Part shown: positions 1-7,843 of the stretch, in pieces
Numbering within the stretch: the first letter of the stretch is position 1
Layout: the number at the start of each line of letters is the position of its first letter
Assembly: GCA_030267965.1 (NCBI GenBank)
Contig: BRYA01000837.1
Span: 5,551 to 22,014 of the forward strand
Source: Triparma columacea
Lineage: Eukaryota > Sar > Bolidophyceae > Parmales > Triparmaceae
Reading direction: 5' to 3'
DNA length: 16,464 nt
Translations under genes and position numbers: made by a program
The notes under the pieces: generated by a model
What the model was told of the DNA's origin: nothing
Databases searched by the model: none
What the model saw: the letters and a program-made list of their open reading frames with translations, nothing else

Positions 1-805
1 CATTCTCGTCCTCTGACATTATCTCGACGCACTGGCCTGAGCCTTCCTTACGAACGGCTCTGATTCTAAGGAGGTACTCGACGACTTTTGTCCCCTGTAA
101 GTAGTTTTGCCAAAATACAATCCTATCCCCCTCTTCCTTATGGATAGTGGCGCGTAGGAAACCTCCTGAATTACAGTCGGTAAGAATATAATCGAGGACA
201 AGCTGCTGCTCGTCATGAACAACTACGCCGACATTCGCTCTCTTGGTATCCCACGACTGCTCGATGATGCCTTCAACGGCACCACGCTCGACAAGCACGC
301 CAACCATCTCCTCATGGGCTTGTTTGTGCTGGTGTTTCGTCTTATGGAAGGTGGTGTGACCAGTGTTATCGTCCATGGCACCCTCAAGGGCTGCAGCAAG
401 GTCTTTTGCGTCCTCAGTGGCGGCAGTATTCTCTGCGGCCTCAGGGGCGGCAGTATTATCTGCGGCAGCCTCAGCGGCGGAGGCACGGTCCACGGCGCCC
501 TCAGGGGCAATGGCGTGGTGTTGCCTTGCCTTAATGGTCACATCGTAGTCAAATGCAGGCTCAGGAGCTGCTGCGCGATCTACGGTGGCCTGAAGGATAA
601 TGGCAAGATCATTTGCAGCCTTGCCAATGTCAGCTGCGTTTTCGACAAAGTTAGCCGTGTCATTGACAGCAGCAGCAAGCTCGTTAGCAGCCATAGCGGT
701 AGCAGTAAAGTCGGACGCATGTTTAGCATTCGCAGCCTTGAGTTTCGCAATCTCCTCGTCCCTCTGCTTCAAGATTGAGGTGAGTAAATCCTCGCGGTCC
801 GACAT
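1..805 (-). CDS. Ala-rich protein with N-terminal coiled coil, 3' end outside window (partial)
   Basis: One uninterrupted frame runs from ATG at 805 (complement) to the left edge, giving 268 codons with no stop. The protein opens MSDREDLLTSILKQRDEEIA, an acidic/basic heptad-like stretch that should form a short coiled coil. A low-complexity Ala/Glu/Asp region follows (about residues 35-150), containing an imperfect 9-residue tandem repeat with NTAAPEAAE-like units. After a His/Lys-rich stretch (HKTKHQHKQAH) comes a part with normal composition (about residues 165-268) containing QSWDTKRANVGVV, LRATIHKEEGD and FWQNYLQGTKVVEYLLRIRA, which looks like a globular alpha/beta domain. I do not recognise the family, and no catalytic motif is visible. 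The start is the first ATG of the frame and is followed directly by the coiled-coil-like segment. Being an N-terminal fragment, its full function cannot be judged here. Confidence 0.7.
   Translation of the reverse strand, partial: MSDREDLLTSILKQRDEEIAKLKAANAKHASDFTATAMAANELAAAVNDTANFVENAADIGKAANDLAIILQATVDRAAAPEPAFDYDVTIKARQHHAIAPEGAVDRASAAEAAADNTAAPEAAENTAATEDAKDLAAALEGAMDDNTGHTTFHKTKHQHKQAHEEMVGVLVERGAVEGIIEQSWDTKRANVGVVVHDEQQLVLDYILTDCNSGGFLRATIHKEEGDRIVFWQNYLQGTKVVEYLLRIRAVRKEGSGQCVEIMSEDEN
412..465. repeat. 27-bp tandem repeat, two copies, inside the Ala-rich gene
   Basis: Two adjacent 27-bp units (412-438 and 439-465) differ at two positions and share the core GGCGGCAGTATT. The length is a multiple of three, so copy number changes would keep the coding frame on the minus strand. 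The surrounding Ala/Glu-rich codons look like further decayed copies. Confidence 0.75.
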
Positions 806-1163
806 TAGCCTGTGAAAGAGCGGCGGGAAACGAAAGTGCAGAGGAAAGAGCTGGGTGAGACGCCTCAAAAAAAGTTCGCAGGGTAACGTTGCCGTGAAAG
901 TCCAAATAATGTTATTCCCTCGGCCCCCAGAGTTTTCTCATTTTTTCCTCATTTTTCTCATTTTTCTCTCTCCCGAAATCTTGAGGCGTTGCGGTCACCG
1001 AGGTCTCCTTTCCTCCCTCCTTCCTCCCTCCCCTCTCCCATCCGCTCCCCACCTCCCCTCCCCCGGGCCCCCGATCCCACCGCGATCCCTCACCTTTACT
1101 CGTTCCTATCCTTCCCACTCCTTGACAAGAGTGATTCCCTGCCCTCCTGCCGGTGCCTCGAGA
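806..1163. other. Intergenic region with a long C/T-rich tract
   Basis: No convincing gene is seen here. There are repeated CTCATTTTT units near 936-968 and a strongly pyrimidine-rich stretch of the plus strand from about 1005 to 1130. This may be promoter sequence for the minus-strand gene starting at 805 and for a possible plus-strand gene at 1164. Open frames through this stretch are low-complexity (Pro/Ser on plus, Gly/Arg on minus) and look non-coding. Confidence 0.5.
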
Positions 1164-1612
1164 ATGGAGAAGCTTGGTCTGAAGCCCCAAGTACCTCCTC
1201 AGTAAATTATAACGTTATAACACTAATTGAATATATATATGGAAGACTCCGATGTGTATAAACAAAGCAGTACGGTGTTCAGTCAATAATCTAATAAATT
1301 TGCATCCTTGCTCTCAGCACAACAAATATCTGAGTGACCAGCTTTACTCGGTTTGTAAGTCCCCTTGTTGATAGGCTGGCTGCAAGGCTGAGGCTCGTAA
1401 CACTACGCCATAAATTTTCCTTCCAAGGCGCTTTCTTATCGTTTTGTTAAATCCTGGTGACCCTCCCCCCCAACTTTGAAGACCTCTACATCTCCCTCCC
1501 CCCACGCTACAACGATCCTCCCTCCTACGACTTTGACCTCCCCCACCTTCACCAAAAGCTAGGGAAGAAGGGAAAACATTTTGAGAGTACAAACGTACAA
1601 AATTTACCTTGA
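1164..1612 (+). CDS. Tentative small three-exon gene of unknown function
   Basis: Proposed exons are 1164-1190, 1318-1354 and 1482-1612, separated by two GT-AG introns of 127 nt each. Phases agree (0, then 1) and give 64 residues ending at TGA 1610-1612. The last exon has the best coding look: DLYISLPPRYNDPPSYDFDL, then a Lys-rich part ending NVQNLP. The second acceptor (ttgctctcag) is good. The first donor (GTACCT) is weak, and the third acceptor follows CTTTGAAG rather than a clean pyrimidine tract. It would sit 16 bp from the convergent stop of the FAD monooxygenase, which fits the alternating gene order. No family was recognised. The alternative is that this is non-coding sequence with a chance open frame; only the last exon makes me take it seriously. 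Confidence 0.28.
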
Positions 1613-1628
1613 GCTTTGCCGGAAGTGC

Positions 1629-3316
1629 TCATCTAAGCCCTACGTCGTTAATGAACCACTTCCTGATCTCCTTTTTTTTTGCCAAGTCCTTCAAGTTGGC
1701 CCCGTCCAAAGTTGTCAACGAGAGGAGTCTGGAATCCTTTAAGCTCAATCGCCGAATTGTAGGAAAGTCCCCCTCTAGCACTGCTCGAAACATGGTCTGA
1801 ACATCCTCTTCGTCTACCGACTTCTTCTTCTTCGTCTTCACAGTCGCCTCAAATTCAATGCCAAGATCGGCCATGGAGTCTCGAATATTTTCGTCGATGC
1901 CTTCCGAGGCTCGAATCCCCCTCTTCTCGAGCACTTCGCTCAATCCCGCCCATTGTTCATCACTTAATCCAGTAAATGCATGCGCGCTTGCATTCAATAC
2001 CCGCTCCGAGTGAAGCTCAATGGCCGCCAGTCTTGAATCTTTCACGCGTGAACGCTGTATCATAACTCGTTCAAAATTTAAGGCCGACGTTCGGACCTTC
2101 CCCCCTCCCCCCCGAACCAAGTGTTCAACAAGTTGAACGCCGTCTAGCAATGCTTGATTGGCACCCGCCCCTTTGAACGGCGACATTGCATGCGCCGCAT
2201 CCCCGATAAAGACAATGTCGTTCTTTTCTCCCTTGCTACAAAACGGTGAAGGATCCCGATCAACCAAAGTCGTCCCCCATATTGTGTCTATGTCGGTTTC
2301 TTCTATTAACGCTGGAATTGGAGAGTGCCATTCCGACATCATTGATTGGACGTGCTTCTTCAGTTCGCTTGCCCCCAGCCGTCTCAATTTCGTCCCTTCT
2401 TCATTTGGGAGGGCGCACGAAAATTGCCACATGGTCTCCCCCTCGGAAAAGGGCATCAAGAAAAGCCTGGTCGAGCCGTTCACCGAATGAAATCCTCGCT
2501 GCCGGAGCAGAGGATGGTCGAGCGTTGACACCCCGATTATGAGTAGAATGCCGAGCGGCTCGGGATCAGGGGAAATCGTGCTTGCAATCTTTGTTGGGAA
2601 GGTGGCAGCACTTAAGCAGAGACTGAGCGTTTTGGATCGCACGCCATCCGCCCCCACCAACAAATCGATTCCCTCAACTTTAACGCCGTTTGTGAAACTA
2701 ACGGAGATTTTGCCGTCGGTGTCTCTCCTCTTCACCTCACTCACTTCGTGTCCCCAATGCATCTGCTCTTCCCCCCCTAAACTACGAATCCGTTCGAAGA
2801 TAACCCTTCTCACCTCTGTGAGGATGATGCGGGAGTTAGAATAGCTGCCCTTCCGTTGCTTCCTCATCCGTTCTCACCTCCCCTTGCAATCCGCATGTTG
2901 CCCCGTTGCGGGAGTAAAATCCCGTCCTCTCTGAACGTATTCCCGTAAAACCCCAATACTCTCCCTTGACTATCGAACACGTAGTGACTACGTGATGGTG
3001 AGTCCAGCAAGGCAAGATCCTCGAGTACATCCAAGGCTTGTAGCGGACCCTTGGGGTTGTACGTCAATGTTAATCCGTAACCGTTCTTCCTCGCGTCAAT
3101 GCTGACATCTCTATCGTATATATCACACCGAAACCCCTCCGAACTGTCGCTAGCGTGTTTTTTTTTGTGCTGTAGAAATGCCAGTAGAACGCTTAGTCCG
3201 GCTAAGCCACCACCGATGACCACAACGTGTATCTTTGTGCGATTCTCGTCCTTTTGGTGCATGTTGTACATACAAAGTGCAAAGCAACTTTTACCAAATT
3301 TTTCTTCATCCTCCAT
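1629..3316 (-). CDS. FAD-dependent monooxygenase (group A flavoprotein hydroxylase family)
   Basis: Two exons on the complement, 3316-2878 and 2815-1629, joined across a 62-nt GT-AG intron (2816-2877), give 541 aa. The intron carries CTAAC before its 3' end and its removal restores a continuous NMRIARGEVRRVIFERI stretch. Residues 31-40 hold the FAD-binding VVVIGGGLAG dinucleotide motif; 199-205 read LVGADGV (the DG motif); 348-369 hold FIGDAAHAMSPFKGAGANQA (the GD motif that contacts FAD ribityl phosphate). These three in this order define the FAD_binding_3 monooxygenases, which use NAD(P)H and oxygen to hydroxylate or epoxidise small substrates. The substrate cannot be read from sequence. 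After about residue 470 there is a basic KTKKKKS stretch and a roughly 65-residue C-terminal tail not typical of the family. No transmembrane anchor is visible. The start chosen is ATG 3316; M20 just before the Rossmann strand is an alternative. Confidence 0.9.
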
Positions 3317-3452
3317 CAACCCAGAGAGGCATTGGCATCAAACCGCTCATCATCATAACTTGATTAACTCTTTTGTTTTGCCTACCTGTAACCTTTTTGT
3401 TCGTAATTATTGACAATTTGACCCAAAAATAGGACCACTTGCACTCTGATTG
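3317..3452. promoter_or_regulatory. 136-bp divergent intergenic region
   Basis: This lies between the start codon of the FAD monooxygenase (minus, 3316) and that of the Cys-cluster protein (plus, 3453), so both promoters and 5' UTRs must fit here or overlap coding DNA. It is AT-rich relative to its flanks. No specific element is identifiable. Confidence 0.5.
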
Positions 3453-4914
3453 ATGGGGAGGTGTTCTTTTTGTGGAAGCACAACGTCGCGTCGCTATGTA
3501 AGCTGTGTCGAGTGCTATGATTACCATTGCGACGACGTAGGTACGCAGACGGAGGACGGATATAATGTCATTTGTTCTCCTCCCCTCGCTTTTCATCCCT
3601 CTCCTCCCCCACTACCCTAGTTTGTTGTATTGCAAGGAACGAAGAGGGTGCTGCACAACTGGATGCTTATGGGGAACACGGTGATGAAGTTGACCTTGAC
3701 GTAGATTGCGAGGACTACGACAGCGAGACGAGCGAGGCGGAAATGTACTGCAGCAAGATTCCCAACATAAAAACGACGGCAGACAGTACGACGGCAGACA
3801 GTACTACGATGACAACGACGACGACAACAACTACAACGACAGCAACAACAGCAACGACAGCAACGACAGCAACGACGAGCCCTTCTCGCAAGAAGCAGGT
3901 ACGATTGTATACTAACTATTCTGCACCCCCACCCATCAAACCAATGACATCAGTAATGTTGACTAACCCGACCATTCGCTCGTCACTTCGCTCTTCGTTC
4001 GCTCGCTTTAGAAAACTGCCCCCTCCCCCGAATTCCCTCAAACCCAAGAGCAACTTACCCTCTCTCTTTCCAACATGACCTTCACTGATGGGGCACGACT
4101 TTTTTGGCCGGTATGCAATGGAAATCAAGCCATCTCATACAACAGCATTGTGCCGATGTCTAACCTTTTATCTCTAACGGCTTCTCATTTAGAAGCACGC
4201 GTCGTTTGGGATGAGGTGAGCGAGGGGATTTTGGCATGGTTGTATAAGTTTGTCAGTTCGCTCACCACGCTCGTAGCAGGATCTTACCAAGCAGAGTGAC
4301 CAATTCTGTTCGAAATTTCCCATAGACCTCGTTATAGACAGGTGAGACAGATCAAGGAGGCTGTGAGAATGGACGAAAGTAAGACAGCGGCACTCGTTGG
4401 TGTCGATACCACAAACTGTGCATGAACGATCTTATAACAATACCCATCCCGCTGCTCGCTTCCCTCGCCGCTTACTCGTCCCAGTTTTGAAGGCCTCGAG
4501 ATTTGCCTCAACCTTTCCATTTTCCCCGATACATGCTTCTCTGAGTTGCTCGCCCTTTTCTCTTCCTTGCTTGCTCAAGATCTGCCTGTAGATACGAAGA
4601 AGATGCTCGCGAAGAAGGTGAGGATTGTTGTAAACGTGCTTCCCTCTCCCCTCGCAACTTACCCTTCTTCACATTTAGCATTGTCCGTACGAGACTTTGG
4701 AGGATTATATTGTGGGCGAGGTGAGTATGGGTCAAGAAGCGACGAGGGTGGTGTTCATGTTATTGGGTCGACACGCTTCTCCTCCTCCCCACTGACGCGA
4801 CCGGAGTCGGCAACTCGCTCGTCCCAGAGGGGAGAGATGGTGGCTGGATTTTTCAAGGGTAGAGACGGTGCGTCGCTAGGCATCTCTTTCAAGCGTGCCA
4901 ACGACGCCATTTAG
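3453..4914 (+). CDS. Unrecognised protein with N-terminal zinc-finger-like Cys cluster and Thr-rich tract
   Basis: Seven exons give 298 aa: 3453-3540, 3621-3898, 4012-4215, 4277-4341, 4485-4617, 4679-4720, 4828-4914. All six introns are GT-AG (61-143 nt) and every junction keeps phase. Residues 4-32 hold C4-x2-C7, C18-x2-C21, C26 and C31/C32, with RY before C18 and YDYHC after C21. This resembles a ZZ-type or other treble-clef zinc site but is not a clean match. Next come an acidic stretch (DEVDLDVDCEDYDSETSEAE) and a Thr-rich low-complexity tract (about residues 78-115). The rest (123-298) looks globular and helical, including CFSELLALFSSLLAQ and ending SLGISFKRANDAI. I do not recognise that domain. 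The least certain part is exon 3, because 4111-4192 inside it looks like an intron but reads open. Confidence 0.6.
3773..3879 (+). repeat. ACN-type microsatellite coding for a poly-Thr/Ala tract
   Basis: It starts with two copies of a 15-bp unit (ACGGCAGACAGTACG) and continues with ACG/ACA triplets and AACGACAGC-like units. In frame it encodes Thr runs with interspersed Ala (TTADST units, then T-rich). It lies inside exon 2 of the Cys-cluster gene. All units are multiples of three, so length change would alter the linker without breaking the frame. Confidence 0.8.
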
Positions 4915-5167
4915 ATTTAGTTGAGAGAGAAAAAAAGGTAAGACACCATCACGAACCTAAGCACGATATTGTATTCAAAAACTTTAACCCTAACCCTACA
5001 CAAACCTTCGTCCCCACCATCTTTCCTCCGTCTCAGATGAATATACATTCGCGCACACAACATACAATACAATAGAGTCATATCAAATGTACATGCACTA
5101 ACAAAAGACTAGATAAATTTCCTCTTCGATTTCCACTTACTTCATTACCTAACTTGACCCTTGAAAC
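4915..5167. other. Convergent intergenic region with telomere-like repeat
   Basis: This is the 3' flank shared by the plus-strand gene ending at 4914 and the minus-strand dehydrogenase ending at 5168. It is AT-rich with several AATACA/CATACA stretches that could serve 3' end formation. At 4985-4998 it holds TAACCCTAACCCTA, two units of the CCCTAA telomeric hexamer. There is no coding signal. Confidence 0.6.
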
Positions 5168-7715
5168 TTAACCGAGCATTGCTCCAGAACCCATTTCCCT
5201 GATACTCTCAATATCCTTGCCCATGGTGAACTCTTTGTGCATTTTCTCGTGGAGATCTCCCCCTGAACCGTTCCACCACTTTTCAAACTCTTCCACGGTC
5301 ACCCTGCCGTCTCCAGAGCTATCCATTTCATCGAAAGCGGCATCGAGCTCTTCTGCAGTCATAGGGAATCCGAGCCTTTGGGAGGGGTGTTTGGGGGGGA
5401 GTGAGGGGATGTTTTTTTGTGCGTTTGTGGAGGTGGGAAAAGAAGAGAAGAGAAATGATTGTGGATCCTTGCTGCTCCTTTCGCTCTTGTAGCCCTTATG
5501 TTGTCGCATCCCTCCTCCTCGTCACTTACCTTTCACCAGCATGCCCGACCTCAGTTCTATCCAAAAACCCGCTTCCATCCTCGTCGATGGCCTTGAATAT
5601 GTCGAGAATGTCCCTGAAGGTGGCGTTTCTCAAGGTTGCAGAGCTCTTGTCTGGCACAGGTCCTCCGTAGCTCCCGACGTATAGCTTGGCGTTCTCCACC
5701 TGCTCAGCCAAAATCTCGTCGCTCCATCCCAGCTCCCTCTGCATGATCTCTCCGACCCTATCGACGCAGTCCATGGCAACCTCCTTGTTCAGGAACGCCA
5801 ACCTTGTCCTCCTGCTGATGATGTCCTCGATCGTGCAAGCGTATTCCCTGCAAGCGTAGACGACTTCGGCCTCAATGTAGGGGAACTGAGGGTGCAGGGG
5901 AATACCAAATCTACAAAGAGCGGACGGCGGGAAGGATAGAGCATTAGCCAAAAGAGGAGCGAAGCGATGAGAACCGACCTACAACGCAGCTTTAACCGCA
6001 ATTCGTCTCAACTCACCTTGGCCAAGACTTCCCCGTCGGCCTGCTCAGCTCGCAAAGGTCGAACGCCCTCGCTCCATACGTTTTAGCCAGATGCTCAGCG
6101 ACGGTGCTTCCCATGCCGTGCTTCTGCGTAAGCTTCACGTGGGTATTCCTTGTGAAGCCCTCCCCTCCGAGGAGCTTTATGTCGAGAGTTTTGCATTTCC
6201 TGTCAGTGACACGATTGATGACGTCCTCGGCCATCTCCCTCCAGGTGGTCCACTTCCCTCCAGCAATGAAGAGGATGCCTGTCTCTGGATTTTCGCTTAT
6301 AACATGGTCCCTGCTAGCAGGTGCTCCTGGGGGGGCGTGAGGGTCCACGGCCAGCGGTCTCCAGCCTCTCCAGGCGCTCTGAACGTCGCTTCTCCTTACC
6401 CTTAGGTCCCTGCTCAAGTACTTCCCGCATTCATTTAGGATCCACTGGATCTCATCCTCTGGTGCGCTGGGCAAGGTCTCCGCGTCACACTTCTTGTCCG
6501 TCGTTCCCACCAGGGTGTGTCCCTGCCAGGGCAGGAAGAACAGGAACCTGTGGTTGGGGGGGTCGAAAGAGTTAGTCAAAGTAGGAGTGAATCGGTGATA
6601 ATCGGCCCCAGAACGCAACCCTGCCTCTCGCCGCGCGCAATCACTTACCTCCCATCGCTCGTGTTGTAGTCCAAAAGGCCCATGTCTTGCGGACAGTAAT
6701 ATCCTGGCAGGACGACGTGGCTCCCGCTCGCCCCCTGAACTGCCGGCTTCGTGTCCTTGTCCTCCATCTTCCTCATTAAGTCAGTGTATGGGCCTCCGGC
6801 GAAGATGATTTTCTTGGCCCTGATCTCAATGTCCTCCCCTTCACCCATGACGTCTCTAGCCTTGATTCCGACCGCCTTTTTCCCCCCTTCCTCAAATATG
6901 AGCTCCTTGCCCTCGACGTAGTTGCAGATGGTTGCTCCGTGCTCTGCTGCGCTTAGGGCGATGGCGATGTTGGTTCTCGAGTCGTTGTGTTGCGCCTCGT
7001 AGAAAACTGCCGCGAACTTGAGGTTCCTGTGACTGAGCTGTGGGAACTGGTCAGCCGCCTTCCTTGGCCCCATGATGTAGCTGGGGGGGCAGGAGAAGTT
7101 CGAGAGAGAGTCGTAGAACTTGAGCACAAAGGGAGCGAGGACCGGAAATAATGAAAACAACGGGTGACCGAAAGGAGGGGGCCAGACGAAGTACTTGTCG
7201 AATGGAATCGCAATTGGCACCCAGTTGGTCAAGTGACTTTGCTTCTCCAGCATGAACCTCCTCTCCTGGTGGCAACCTACCACCATCATGAACTCTCCGT
7301 AAAAGTCCTTAACAGTCTCAACCGGATTTGTTAGCAAGTTCTTGCTCAGCAACCCCGCCGCGCTCGTCGCTAGATACCTGATGCCGGCCCAGATGAGCTT
7401 CGTAGATCTCGAGCTCGTCTCGCTCGCAAAGTCCCCCCTTTCAATACAGGCAACCTTGAGCCCCCTGGAGGCTGCATCCAATGCGGCGCCAGAACCGGTT
7501 GCCCCGCCACCGATAATCAAGACATCGTACTCTTCTCCGCGTCTGAGGTCGGAGATCTGCTCAAACCGTGAAGGAATGCCCTTTAGTGGTGTTACAGATC
7601 TGGGCAAACTGGCTTTCGGGCCTTCATAATATCTTTTTTCATGAGCGGTCGTCGAAAACGAAAGGGCTGCCCTAGCTCTAATTCTTCTCCACGGTTGAAT
7701 GCTAGCTTTGAGCAT
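5168..7715 (-). CDS. GPD2: Mitochondrial FAD-dependent glycerol-3-phosphate dehydrogenase with two EF-hands
   Basis: Four exons on the complement (7715-6649, 6547-6017, 5910-5530, 5375-5168) with GT-AG introns of 101, 106 and 154 nt, all phase 2, give 728 aa. The enzyme oxidises glycerol 3-phosphate to dihydroxyacetone phosphate and passes electrons through FAD to ubiquinone on the inner mitochondrial membrane. Residues 1-30 are Arg/Ser/Ala-rich without acids until E26, like a presequence. YDVLIIGGGATGSG (63-76) is the FAD-binding motif, followed by FASETSSRSTKLI; NTSDGRFLFFLPWQGHTLVG spans the first splice; GGKWTTWREMAED (452-464) is the second family signature; EYACTIEDIISRRTRLAFLN (555-574) is the C-terminal domain. 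Two canonical EF loops follow, D642-E653 and D678-E689, as in animal GPD2, so Ca2+ activation is likely. The usual HGG after STKLI reads WAG (109-111). The name follows the animal EF-hand form. Confidence 0.95.
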
Positions 7716-7843
7716 GTTGAGATACAGGAAGGGTCGCGCTTTTTTCTTCAGATCCTTGTCCTTTTTGTTTCGATCCTCGTTCCCGAATCCGATTCTTTGT
7801 TTGCGCCGTTGTCAATTTTTTAGCCAAGAAAGACAGTTTCCGG
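7716..7843. promoter_or_regulatory. 128-bp bidirectional promoter region
   Basis: This separates the start codons of the EF-hand glycerol-3-phosphate dehydrogenase (minus) and the armadillo/EF-hand protein (plus). It is T-rich on the plus strand (TTTTTTCTTC, CCTTTTTGTTTCG, CAATTTTTTAGCC). No TATA box is apparent. The two genes must share or interleave their promoter elements. Confidence 0.55.

Noticed and set aside
215..778. 187-codon open frame on the plus strand
   Set aside because: It is antisense to the longer minus-strand frame 805-1. The Ala/Glu-rich codons of that gene (GCN, GAN) avoid stops on the other strand, and the plus-strand product is a Gly/Ser/Cys-rich mix without domain character.
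1344..1592. 82-codon minus-strand open frame
   Set aside because: It is Gly/Arg-rich because it is the complement of C/T-rich DNA, and it has no domain-like part.
2864..2880. Apparent frameshift splitting the FAD monooxygenase into two genes or a pseudogene
   Set aside because: A 62-nt GT-AG intron (2816-2877) with a CTAAC motif joins the two frames exactly at a conserved motif, so the gene is intact.
3306..3596. 96-codon minus-strand open frame overlapping the divergent promoter
   Set aside because: It overlaps exon 1 of the plus-strand Cys-cluster gene and the start of the monooxygenase, and its composition is not protein-like.
4075..4299. Stand-alone 74-codon plus-strand gene
   Set aside because: It is better explained as the 3' part of exon 3 plus read-through of intron 3 in the seven-exon gene; splicing at 4215/4277 keeps phase with exons on both sides.
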